A stretch of 55,143 nt of DNA from Bacteroidota bacterium (GTDB lineage: Bacteria; Bacteroidota; Bacteroidia; Flavobacteriales; Schleiferiaceae): contig PZPB01000012.1 in NCBI GenBank assembly GCA_003045865.1, positions 1-55,143 on the forward strand, given 5' to 3'. The position numbers and the translations under genes were made by a program. This document shows positions 36,533 through 44,088 of the stretch, piece by piece. The notes below the pieces were generated by a model, which was given only the letters and a program-made list of their open reading frames with translations, did no database searches and was not told the origin of the DNA. The stretch's first letter is position 1. Each line of letters starts with the position of its first letter.

Positions 36533-36663
36533 TACCGCTAACAATGTATATAAAAAATAGGCGAAATACTCGTAATTTCAAGGCTTTGGGCTCGTATCAA
36601 ACTTTGTACTTAACCGAAAGTTTCGTGCTTCGTAATCGCCTACTTTTCATATACTAAACGGTA
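36533..36663 (+). repeat. attC-like folded recombination site
   Basis: Left arm 36533-36564 begins TACCGCTAACAATGTATAT and ends TAGGCGA. The right arm 36636-36663 is its imperfect reverse complement, beginning TCGCCTAC and ending ATATACTAAACGGTA. The ~71-nt middle carries smaller pairings (AACTTT with AAAGTT). Paired outer and inner boxes with mismatched bases between are how attC sites of integron cassettes look; total length 131 bp is within their range. The outer box reads CTAAC on the left, as in the attC core RYYYAAC, but the right core is not a clean GTTRRRY. Confidence 0.65.
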
Positions 36664-36969
36664 GTGGGCGTAGCTTTTTTTGCACAATGGTCAATATTAT
36701 CTAATATTACCTCTAGCGAAATCATTTTCTTCTCACATCCTGTACGTATCGATGATGTGGTTATTACTATGGCGGGCAAGGTGATGGATATAGTTCTGTT
36801 TTTTGTTACGCTTAAAACGGCAGAGGGTCAAGAAATTACTTTGCCTAATAATATTTTCATGCAGAAAATGGTGAAGAAGGGCTAGTAATATTTTGAAAGT
36901 TTAAAGGAAGGCTTAAATTTTAAGGAGATGAGTTTATAGCCACGGTTAATTGAATTAGAAAGAGCGAAG

Positions 36970-37620
36970 ATGCAGATTAGAGTAGTTATTGTTGAAGATA
37001 ATCATCGGATAGCCCATGCATTGGCTCAGAAGGTTAGTTTGGATTCTCGCTTTGCGGTGCGTTGGATGGCGGCTAATGGCCAAGAGTTTTTAGATAAACT
37101 TGCGGATAGCCCAGAGGTAGATCTTGTTTTAATGGATATCAATATGCCGGTAATGGATGGTATTACGGCTACGGAAAAGCTGAAGGCAAGTAATCCACAA
37201 ATAAAGGTTTTGATGAGTACCATTTTCGATGATGAAGATTTTCTGCTTAGAGCGATAATGGCAGGAGCGAACGGCTATTTGCTGAAAGACGAAAAACCTG
37301 CTCGCTTGCATCAAGCCATTGATGAGGTGTTGGAGGGGGGCGCTCCCATGTCGGCCGCAATGGCTCACAAAGCTTTGCAAATTATTCGCTCGGCGCCAAG
37401 TTTATTGAAAAACAGCCCCACGGAAGACTTTAATTTAACGCCCCGAGAAATTCAAATTTTAGAACAGTTAAGTGCGGGTCATAACTATCAAGATACCGCC
37501 GAGAAACTAATTATTAGTCCTTCCACGGTGCGCAAGCACATTGAAAACATTTACCAGAAAATGCGAGTGCATAGTAAGCTGGAAGCGGTGCAATTAGCGC
37601 TGAAAAATAGAATCATCTAG
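36970..37620 (+). CDS. NarL/LuxR-family response regulator
   Basis: 216 aa. The receiver has the acidic pair EDN near residue 10, phosphoacceptor Asp56 in LVLMDINMPVMDG, and the Lys of LLKDEKPARL near 105. The LuxR-type helix-turn-helix is C-terminal (LTPREIQILEQLSAGHNYQDTAEKLIISPSTVRKHIENIY). It is the expected partner of the TPR kinase at 33526. The gap of ~1.5 kb between kinase and regulator is filled by the split channel gene and the cassette, so regulator transcription may have changed. Confidence 0.93.
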   Translation: MQIRVVIVEDNHRIAHALAQKVSLDSRFAVRWMAANGQEFLDKLADSPEVDLVLMDINMPVMDGITATEKLKASNPQIKVLMSTIFDDEDFLLRAIMAGANGYLLKDEKPARLHQAIDEVLEGGAPMSAAMAHKALQIIRSAPSLLKNSPTEDFNLTPREIQILEQLSAGHNYQDTAEKLIISPSTVRKHIENIYQKMRVHSKLEAVQLALKNRII

Positions 37621-37623
37621 TTA

Positions 37624-37797
37624 ACGTGAGTTCGACGTAAAATTAGGCCTAAACGGATTTTCCAATAAAAATGAAAATCCTGCATCTAGCTCATTTGCTG
37701 TAGCCCGCTACAGCTGCACGATACAGACTAGTCTTTTCCTTCCATTGAAAATCTGAGGCTCTAATTTATTGTCGAATTCACGTTAGTTAAGGGACGA
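37624..37797 (+). repeat. stop-codon-linked intergenic element, copy A
   Basis: Starts 3 bases after the response regulator stop: ACGTGAGTTCGACGTAAAATTAGGCCT. The far end is the imperfect reverse complement (AGGCTCTAATTTATTGTCGAATTCACGT), so the whole element is an inverted repeat of ~174 bp. Middle TAGCCCGCTA (37701-37710) is the reverse complement of TAGCGGGCTA in copy B. Inner arms GATTTTC and GAAAATC also pair. No open reading frame. It could be a REP/MITE-type element or a 3'-end RNA structure. Confidence 0.75.
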
Positions 37798-37810
37798 TTA
37801 TCTTGGGCTC

Positions 37811-37841
37811 AAAAAAAAACCGCCTCTAGTTTGAGACGGTT
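37811..37841 (-). terminator. rho-independent terminator after the yqeY gene
   Basis: On the minus strand AACCGTCTC pairs with GAGGCGGTT, with one mismatch, then nine T (37819-37811). It lies 23 bp after the yqeY stop. Confidence 0.8.
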
Positions 37842-37864
37842 CATTTCTGTTTAGACTTAGTCGA

Positions 37865-38314
37865 TTAAGACAATAAACTCTTCAGTTTAGCGGAGATAGT
37901 TTTACCATCGGCTTTGCCCGTTAAATCTTTACTGGCTTTACCCATTACCTTACCGAAGTCTTGCGCGCTGGTGGCGCCAAGGGCTGCAATAATTTCCTTT
38001 AATGCGGCTTCTAATTCTTCTTCGCTCATGGCTTTGGGTAAAAAGGTTTCAATAACCTCTAATTGGGCAGCTTCTTCGGCGGCAAGATCTTCACGATTTT
38101 GCTCCTTGTAAATGTCCATAGAGTCTTTACGCTGCTTTTGTAATTTGATAAGGATTTTCATTTCTTCCTCTTCATTAAGCTCTGCGCCCGCTCCTTTATT
38201 GCTTTGTTCTAGTAGGATAGCCGACTTAATACTGCGTAGGCTTTCTAACTTCACTTTATCTTTAGCACGCATTGCATCTTTCAGCTGGGTTGCGATTTTA
38301 TCTTTTAAACTCAT
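37865..38314 (-). CDS. GatB/YqeY domain-containing protein
   Basis: 149 aa. The whole protein is the GatB/YqeY helical domain: MSLKDKIATQLKDAMRAKDK at the start, RSIKSAILLEQSNKG, EQNREDLAAEEAAQLEVIET and FGKVMGKASKDLTGKADGKTI. The domain also forms the tail of the GatB subunit that binds tRNA in the amidotransferase, but stand-alone YqeY proteins are of uncertain role. It is transcribed separately from ftsZ: a terminator lies on each side. Confidence 0.9.
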   Translation of the reverse strand: MSLKDKIATQLKDAMRAKDKVKLESLRSIKSAILLEQSNKGAGAELNEEEEMKILIKLQKQRKDSMDIYKEQNREDLAAEEAAQLEVIETFLPKAMSEEELEAALKEIIAALGATSAQDFGKVMGKASKDLTGKADGKTISAKLKSLLS

Positions 38315-38344
38315 GGTAAAAATTTTAACAAAGATAGGTTTAGA

Positions 38345-38374
38345 AAAGAAAAAACCGCCTCGAAAGGCGGTTTT
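38345..38374 (-). terminator. rho-independent terminator of the ftsZ operon
   Basis: Perfect stem AAAACCGCCT (38351-38360) with AGGCGGTTTT (38365-38374), loop of 4 nt, followed on minus by a T-rich tract. It lies ~200 bp after the ftsZ stop, beyond element copy B, so copy B would be part of the ftsZ mRNA 3' end. Confidence 0.85.
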
Positions 38375-38397
38375 AAGGGAAGGCTAACTTTTCACCT

Positions 38398-38577
38398 GGG
38401 TTCGATGTAAAATTAGGCCTCAGACCTCTTATAAATAGTGGGTTTTAAGCCGTAGCGCTGAAGCATTAGCGGGCTATTGCAAAGGGCTAAGGCGCAGAAA
38501 TCTGCTTTTTAGAAGAGGCTTACCCGTGTTTTCCTTTTCTTGAAAATCGGAGGCTATAATTTTAGGCCGAACTCAGG
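38398..38577 (-). repeat. stop-codon-linked intergenic element, copy B
   Basis: On the minus strand it begins directly after the ftsZ stop with AACCTGAGTTCGGCCTAAAA, then TTATAGCCTCCGATTTTCAA, closely like copy A. The other end (GTTCGATGTAAAATTAGGCCT on plus, 38400-38420) pairs with it. Middle TAGCGGGCTA (38467-38476) matches copy A in reverse complement. So copies A and B have the same orientation relative to the gene they follow. Confidence 0.75.
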
Positions 38578-40596
38578 TTAATCTACATTATCGTGTAAAA
38601 AACTGTTGTTCGATTTTAAATCGGTACCGTTTTCATTTTGGTTTATCGTCATTCGACCTTGTACCTGATCACTACTATTGGGGCTGTTTTCAATATTAAT
38701 GCCGTGACGTTTGTATGCGGGCTCATTGTCGGTCTCATTTATGTTATGAGGATTGTTTTTAAAGCGATAGTTGAAAGCTTTTAGCTTGGCGCGACGTTCT
38801 TCTGCTCTTAAGCGCATTCCCTCTTCTATGCTGCTTTCCATGGGGTTGTTGGCTAAACGCTTACGTACGGATCCTTCAGGTGCTTTGCGTACTTCAAACT
38901 GAAGATCTCGATCAAGTTCTTCTTCCTTTCTTTTCGCTTTAGGGGCTTCCGCCTGACTGAGTTTCTTCTCTAATTCATTGTAATCGTCGAGGTTGAAAAC
39001 CACTTTTTTAGGGCTTTCCTCCTGGGCACTTTCTTTTATTATAAACTCAGGGGCTTCTACTTCATCAGAAGTACTTGGAACGTCTTCCTTCGGGTTAAAG
39101 CTAGGCTCATGCTTTGCTTCTATAGGCTCTTCTTCTAACTCAATGCTATTATGAGGAAGGTCGCCTATTTCAAAAAGACCAAAAGCTTCATCATCTTCCG
39201 CCCAGGTGGAAATTTCTGGATTTTCGTTTACTGAATTGGCTTTGGGAGCGCTTTCCTCATTGGTAATTTCATAGTCGGATGCTTCCGCTTGGGGATTTTC
39301 AGGAAGGTGAATCTCATCCTCTAATTCGCTTAAATTAAAACGAACTACTTCCTCCTCTCTTTCCTGAGGGATTTCTTCCTTTGCGGGTTTTGTCTCCTCA
39401 TTTTTGGGCTCTTCAAAGTCATCAAATAAATAAATTTGTTGGGCTTGGTTTCGCTCTTCGGCGGATGCGCGTTCTAGCTCAGAGTCTAATAAAAAATCGT
39501 CATCATCGTCCATAGTAACAGGCTTGTTATACAAGGAAGTACTAATAGCCTGATCATCTTCTAAAGGATGAACAATTTTAGCAGGACTTTTACCAATAAC
39601 CTGAGATTGTTGCTCGGCATTAAACCCTGTGGCAATAATGGTAATGGCAATTTCATCACCTAATGATTCATCATCACCAATACCCATAATAATATTGGCT
39701 TTACCACCTGCTTCATTCTGAATGTGGTCGTTTACTTCGCCGATTTCATCAATGGTAATTTCTTCACGACCAGAAACGATGAGTAAGAGTACGTTCTTCG
39801 CACCGCGAATATGATTGTCGTTTAAAAGAGGAGAATCTAAAGCACCACTAATCGCTTCTTTAGCGCGGTTGTCGCCCGATGCTCTCGCGGCACCCATTAT
39901 TGCAGTACCCGAGTTGGCCAATACCGTTTTGGCATCTCTAAGGTCAATGTTTTGGGTGTAGTGATGGGTAATAACTTCGGCAATACCACGAGCAGCGGTA
40001 GCTAATACTTCATCTGCTTTAGCAAAACCAGCTTTAAAGCCGAGATTACCATAAACATCGCGCAGTTTATTGTTATTAATCACCACCAAAGAGTCTACGC
40101 ACTTGCGAAGGATTTCAATACCTTTTTCGGCTTGCTCTTGGCGTACTTTGCCTTCAAAACTAAAGGGACTGGTAACAATGCCTACGGTTAAAATGCCCAG
40201 CTCTTTTGCCTTTTTAGCAATAACTGGAGCGGCACCTGTACCGGTGCCACCGCCCATACCAGCGGTAATAAATACCATTTTGGTACTGCTTTCTAAAATT
40301 TTACTAATTTCAATAATGCTTTCTTCGGCCGACTGTTCACCTACTTCAGGATTTGCGCCAGCACCTAAACCTTCGGTTAGGCTAAGACCTAGTTGAATTT
40401 TATTTGGAACAGGGCTGTTTTCTAGTGCCTGTGAATCGGTATTGCAAACTACAAAGTCTACTCCATTAATTCCGGCCGCGTACATATGATTAACTGCATT
40501 GCTGCCGCCGCCGCCAACGCCAATAACTTTAATTACTGAGGAGCGATTTTTGGGTAAATCGAAGGGCATCATATCTTCTTTGTTTAATTCGTTCAT
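38578..40596 (-). CDS. ftsZ: cell division protein FtsZ with long C-terminal linker
   Basis: 672 aa, versus about 380-400 in most bacteria. The GTPase core (about 15-335) has GVGGGGSNAVNHM, the tubulin signature GGGTGTGAAP (115-124) and NIDLRDAKTVLAN. Residues ~340-660 are an acidic linker with a conserved-looking patch NPMESSIEEGMRLRAEERR near 597-615, and the tail ends NNSFLHDNVD, the ending I recall for flavobacterial FtsZ. It polymerises into the Z ring. Last gene of the dcw run, 5 bp after ftsA. The long tail is normal for the phylum, not a fusion. Confidence 0.97.
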   Translation of the reverse strand: MNELNKEDMMPFDLPKNRSSVIKVIGVGGGGSNAVNHMYAAGINGVDFVVCNTDSQALENSPVPNKIQLGLSLTEGLGAGANPEVGEQSAEESIIEISKILESSTKMVFITAGMGGGTGTGAAPVIAKKAKELGILTVGIVTSPFSFEGKVRQEQAEKGIEILRKCVDSLVVINNNKLRDVYGNLGFKAGFAKADEVLATAARGIAEVITHHYTQNIDLRDAKTVLANSGTAIMGAARASGDNRAKEAISGALDSPLLNDNHIRGAKNVLLLIVSGREEITIDEIGEVNDHIQNEAGGKANIIMGIGDDESLGDEIAITIIATGFNAEQQSQVIGKSPAKIVHPLEDDQAISTSLYNKPVTMDDDDDFLLDSELERASAEERNQAQQIYLFDDFEEPKNEETKPAKEEIPQEREEEVVRFNLSELEDEIHLPENPQAEASDYEITNEESAPKANSVNENPEISTWAEDDEAFGLFEIGDLPHNSIELEEEPIEAKHEPSFNPKEDVPSTSDEVEAPEFIIKESAQEESPKKVVFNLDDYNELEKKLSQAEAPKAKRKEEELDRDLQFEVRKAPEGSVRKRLANNPMESSIEEGMRLRAEERRAKLKAFNYRFKNNPHNINETDNEPAYKRHGINIENSPNSSDQVQGRMTINQNENGTDLKSNNSFLHDNVD

Positions 40597-40601
40597 GTTG
40601 C

Positions 40602-42026
40602 TTACAGGTCTTCGTTTAAGATATTCCTTATTTTATTGGCCCAGGTTTCAAACACATTGTTACTAAAGAAACCTCGTTTTTTGTCTATTTTTTTATCGTC
40701 TTCTAAATTCTCGGCAGCAGCAACTTCTTCTGGATGCGCCATTTCGAGTGGGTTTTCTTCCACCACTGGCTTTTCTTGAGAGGCTTTAGCGGCTTCTTCC
40801 GCTAGTCTTGCTGCTTCGGCATTAGCTATATCTTCTTCATCTTCTTTTCGAGGGCGACGGCTAAGTTGGCTTTCTAAACCTTCTAAAATTAATCCTACCG
40901 CCGTAGCATAGGCGGGTGAAGTAAGTTCTTCGCTACTAGGACTGGCCAAGTGTTCGTTCGGATAACCAATGCGAGTATCCATGCCGGTTACAAATTCTAC
41001 CAGCTGCTTAATGTGTTTTAGTTGACTGCCGCCACCGGTTAAAACAATGCCTGCTATCAGCTTCTTTTTATTTTCGTTGTAACCGTAGTTTTTGATTTCT
41101 ACATATACTTGCTCAATTATTTCAACCACGCGGGCATTAATAATTTTTGAAAGCATTTTCATAGAAATTTCCTTCGGCTCGCGGCCACGTAAACCGGGGA
41201 TGCTAACGATTTCATTCTCTTTATTTTCGCCCGGCCAGGCCGATCCAAATTTGATTTTAAGAAGTTCCGCTTGCTTTTCAATAATGGTGCAGCCTTCTTT
41301 GATATCTTCCGTAATAACGTTTCCCCCGAAAGGGATTACTGCGGTGTGACGGATAATACCATCCTTGAAAATAGCTACGTCAGTGGTTCCTCCCCCAATG
41401 TCAACTAGTACTACACCCGCTTCTTTCTCTTCTTGCGAAAGCACCGCTTGCGCAGATGCCAAGGGTTCTAAAGTGATGCTGGCTATTTTAAGATCGCTAG
41501 AACGCACACAACGGCCAATGTTTTTAATCGAACTAATTTGCCCTACTACAATGTGGAAGTTTGCTTCTAAGCGACTGCCGTACATTCCTTTGGGTTCGCG
41601 AATATCGGGTTGTCCGTCAATTTTGTATTCTTGCGGTAATACGTGAATGATTTCTTCGCCGGGGAGCATTACTAAATTGTGCACATTGTCAATTAGCTCC
41701 TTTAAATCGTGATCGTCGATAACCGCATCAGCATTTTGGCGATTAATGTAATCGCTGTGTTGAGTGCTGCGAATATGTTGACCTGCGATACCAACTACTA
41801 CTTCAGAAACGTTAATGCCACTCTGCATTTCGGCTTCTTCCACTGCCTCTTTAATAGACTCAATGGTTTTCACAATATTGGTAACTACGCCGCGCTGTAC
41901 TCCTTGAGAACGCGCTTTTCCGATACCAATAATCTCGAGCTTGTTATATTGGTTTTTACGACCAATCATGGCTACGATTTTAGTAGTACCGATATCTAAA
42001 CCTACCGCAATTTCGTCCGGATTCAT
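40602..42026 (-). CDS. ftsA: cell division protein FtsA
   Basis: 474 aa. Actin-like ATPase: GLDIGTTKIVAMIG at the start, VVLVDIGGGTTDVAIFKDG and GIVLTGGGSQLKHI in the nucleotide pocket. The C-terminus ends in an amphipathic helix (NVFETWANKIRNIL) that would bind the membrane. It anchors FtsZ at the division site. The 4-bp overlap with ftsQ and 5-bp gap to ftsZ show one operon. Confidence 0.97.
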   Translation of the reverse strand: MNPDEIAVGLDIGTTKIVAMIGRKNQYNKLEIIGIGKARSQGVQRGVVTNIVKTIESIKEAVEEAEMQSGINVSEVVVGIAGQHIRSTQHSDYINRQNADAVIDDHDLKELIDNVHNLVMLPGEEIIHVLPQEYKIDGQPDIREPKGMYGSRLEANFHIVVGQISSIKNIGRCVRSSDLKIASITLEPLASAQAVLSQEEKEAGVVLVDIGGGTTDVAIFKDGIIRHTAVIPFGGNVITEDIKEGCTIIEKQAELLKIKFGSAWPGENKENEIVSIPGLRGREPKEISMKMLSKIINARVVEIIEQVYVEIKNYGYNENKKKLIAGIVLTGGGSQLKHIKQLVEFVTGMDTRIGYPNEHLASPSSEELTSPAYATAVGLILEGLESQLSRRPRKEDEEDIANAEAARLAEEAAKASQEKPVVEENPLEMAHPEEVAAAENLEDDKKIDKKRGFFSNNVFETWANKIRNILNEDL

Positions 42027-42754
42027 ATTTGTTTTTTTCTGCAGATCACCTGATTATTAAACTCTAGATTTATAGATTCTAGTTTGTGTATATCTTTCAT
42101 CTTGCCCGAAAACTTGAAAAAGTTTTTCAGGTTTTCCAGTTTCGCTTCAATGTTTTTGGCCTTACCAAGTTCTACACGGTAATCACCTTTTACGGGATAT
42201 AGTACCCAATTACTATCGGCCATGCAGTGCAAGCCGCTAAATATATTTTTCAATTCATCTTTGGTAGCTAATACTTGCCAAAAGGCAGCAATTTCCTTTT
42301 TTTGATGAAAGGCTAAAGGTCCAGTAACCAAGGGAACTTGCTCGCTAAAATGACTGCTTAATGGCATTAACTCACCGTTACTTATTAAATAATCAGAACG
42401 TTTCGCCGTCATCAATCTTGCCAAGGGTTGGTGTTGCCAGATTTCAATATTCAGAGTTCCGTCCAAATCCGAATATACCTCTGATTTTTTTATAGATGGG
42501 TGATTATCAAGGCTTACTTCTAACAGCTGTATGTTAATTTCCTTCAGGCCGGAAGTTTCGGAAGAGAGACGTAAAATCTCTAGCTCCTTGGCCATTTCTT
42601 CTTTGCTGATAAAGGAGTTTAATGGTCTGTTAATGAATTCAATATGATATTTATCTCCTTTAATTAGAGGCTGTTCTCTCTGCCCTAAACTGAGCAGTAC
42701 AATCCATAGGCAAAGCCCTACTAACCAAAGTAATATGGATTTAGATCCTTTCAT
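42023..42754 (-). CDS. ftsQ: cell division protein FtsQ-like
   Basis: 243 aa. Short cytoplasmic start, one membrane helix at about 5-24 (SILLWLVGLCLWIVLLSL), then a POTRA-like and beta domain (EVSLDNHPSIKKSEVYSDLDG; IEIWQHQPLARLMT) as in FtsQ/DivIB proteins. Sequence is divergent, as usual for this family in Bacteroidota. Position between murC and ftsA with 4-bp overlaps on both sides makes the call firm. Confidence 0.88.
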   Translation of the reverse strand: MKGSKSILLWLVGLCLWIVLLSLGQREQPLIKGDKYHIEFINRPLNSFISKEEMAKELEILRLSSETSGLKEINIQLLEVSLDNHPSIKKSEVYSDLDGTLNIEIWQHQPLARLMTAKRSDYLISNGELMPLSSHFSEQVPLVTGPLAFHQKKEIAAFWQVLATKDELKNIFSGLHCMADSNWVLYPVKGDYRVELGKAKNIEAKLENLKNFFKFSGKMKDIHKLESINLEFNNQVICRKKQI

Positions 42755-44088
42755 TTAAGCAGACTCATTTTTAAATTAGGTACCAGTTGATCTATATCGC
42801 CAGCTCCGATAGTTAAAATAACCTCGGGCTTTTCTTTGCTAAAGCGGTTGATTATTTCTTGGCGGGCGGCCAAGCTTTTATTTTCACTGGGGATTAGTTC
42901 TAATAAGGCAGCCGAGGTAATGCCGCTAATCGGTCGCTCGCGCGCCGGATAGATGTCTAAAAGAATCACTTCGTTAAAAAGACCTAAGCTTTCGGCAAAC
43001 TGCGGCATGAAATCGCGGGTGCGGCTAAACAAATGCGGCTGAAAAATAGCGGTGATTTTTTTGGCAGGATAAAGTTCGCGAATAGAAAGCGCCAAAGCTT
43101 CAATCTCCTTTGGGTGATGCGCGTAATCGTCGATATAAACTAAATCCTCTTGCTTAATATGGTATTCAAAACGACGCTTAACGCCCTTAAAACTTTCTAA
43201 ACCTAGTTTTACCTCTACTTCGCTCAGTCCATAGTGCAAGGCGATACCTGCGGCAGCAACGCTGTTCTCTACATTATAGCGACCAGGAAGGCCTAGTTTG
43301 ATATCGTTTATTTGTCCTTGCGGATAAACCAAGTCGTATGTGTATTGATGATTTTCAATACGAATGTTTTGCGCTCGGTAGGGCGCATCTGCCGAAAGGC
43401 CATAGCGTAAGCCATCACTTAAACCCGAGTTTTCGTGGATTAGTAATAGTTCTGTAACGGAATCGGCAAAGGTTTTAAAAGTTTCCTTTAGCGAATTCTC
43501 TTCGCCGTAAATGTCTAAATGATCTGCATCAGTGGAGGTAATAGCTGCTGCTTCTGGCTTTAGGTTTAAAAAGCTTCGGTCGTACTCATCTGCCTCAGCA
43601 ACCAAGATTTCTGTTTTACGGCTGCCCCAAAAATTTGTTTGGTAATTGGTGCTAATACCGCCTAAAAAGGCACTAATGTTTTTGCCATTCGCCCGAAATA
43701 AATGGGCTAATAGGGTAGAGGTCGTAGTTTTACCATGCGTGCCTGCAATAGCCAAACAGTTTTGCTCGGCAGCGATTTCACCCAATAGGCGCGCCCGTTT
43801 TATTAAATTGAAACCCTTTTCAGTGAAATAGGCCAAGTGTAAGTTGTCGTTAGGTATGGCGGGGGTGTAAACTACCAAGGTGTTTTCGGGGTCAATCTTT
43901 TTAGAAAGCAGCTCAATATCGTCTTCGTAGTGAATTTTCATGCCTTCACTTTCAAGTTGCTTGCACAGTTCCGATTGAAACCGGTCGTATCCAAAAACAG
44001 CTTGTCCCGAACTTTTGAAAAAGCGCGCTAAGGCACTCATACCGATGCCCCCAATGCCCAAAAAGAAAATACTATTACTATTCAGCAT
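42751..44088 (-). CDS. murC: UDP-N-acetylmuramate-L-alanine ligase MurC
   Basis: 445 aa. The N-terminal FLGIGGIGMSALARFF binds [18 protein letters not shown] is the ATP P-loop of Mur ligases, and YIDDYAHHPKEI is the MurC hallmark near 320. It adds the first amino acid, L-alanine, to UDP-MurNAc in the cytoplasm. Overlaps murG by 11 bp and ftsQ by 4 bp. Confidence 0.97.
   Translation of the reverse strand: MLNSNSIFFLGIGGIGMSALARFFKSSGQAVFGYDRFQSELCKQLESEGMKIHYEDDIELLSKKIDPENTLVVYTPAIPNDNLHLAYFTEKGFNLIKRARLLGEIAAEQNCLAIAGTHGKTTTSTLLAHLFRANGKNISAFLGGISTNYQTNFWGSRKTEILVAEADEYDRSFLNLKPEAAAITSTDADHLDIYGEENSLKETFKTFADSVTELLLIHENSGLSDGLRYGLSADAPYRAQNIRIENHQYTYDLVYPQGQINDIKLGLPGRYNVENSVAAAGIALHYGLSEVEVKLGLESFKGVKRRFEYHIKQEDLVYIDDYAHHPKEIEALALSIRELYPAKKITAIFQPHLFSRTRDFMPQFAESLGLFNEVILLDIYPARERPISGITSAALLELIPSENKSLAARQEIINRFSKEKPEVILTIGAGDIDQLVPNLKMSLLK

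Larger units (their letters stand above)
35769..36663 (+). mobile_element. single-gene mobile cassette with attC-like end, inserted in mscS
   Basis: 895 bp. CGGTA ends the left channel fragment (35764-35768) and CGGTA ends the insert (36659-36663), so the boundaries share a 5-bp core. Content is one lipoprotein gene in the same direction as the host gene, starting 27 bp in, with a large imperfect inverted repeat beginning 6 bp after its stop. No transposase or integrase is inside. This is the anatomy of an integron-type gene cassette. A 5-bp target duplication by a transposase supplied in trans is the alternative. Codon choice (ACA, GGA, GAC favoured) looks different from neighbouring genes. 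Confidence 0.75.
35514..36885 (+). pseudogene. small MscS-type mechanosensitive channel gene, disrupted by a cassette
   Basis: The 5' part is 35514-35768 (85 codons) and the 3' part is 36664-36885 (73 codons plus stop). Removing 35769-36663 (895 bp, one base more than a multiple of three) joins them in frame: ...FILTLAV then VGVAFFAQWSILSNITSS. That is the start of the MscS pore helix and beta domain, and the restored protein is about 158 aa. The joined part ends LPNNIFMQKMVKKG. The left part alone stops soon after the junction and has two helices only; the right part has no start apart from a GTG at the junction. The channel is very likely inactive. A TTG at 35505 is an alternative start. 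Compared with relatives as I recall them, the beta domain also seems a few residues short near VITMAGKVMDI. Confidence 0.85.

Noticed and set aside
36664-36885. A separate 73-aa gene starting with GTG
   Set aside because: It is the 3' part of the channel gene; its first codon lies exactly at the insertion boundary and it joins in frame with 35514-35768.
35514-36885. Channel split due to a sequencing frameshift
   Set aside because: The halves are 895 bp apart with a complete foreign gene and a structured site between them, not a one-base error.
38578-39600. FtsZ fused to another protein
   Set aside because: Long acidic FtsZ tails are usual in Bacteroidota, and the end NNSFLHDNVD is the normal tail.
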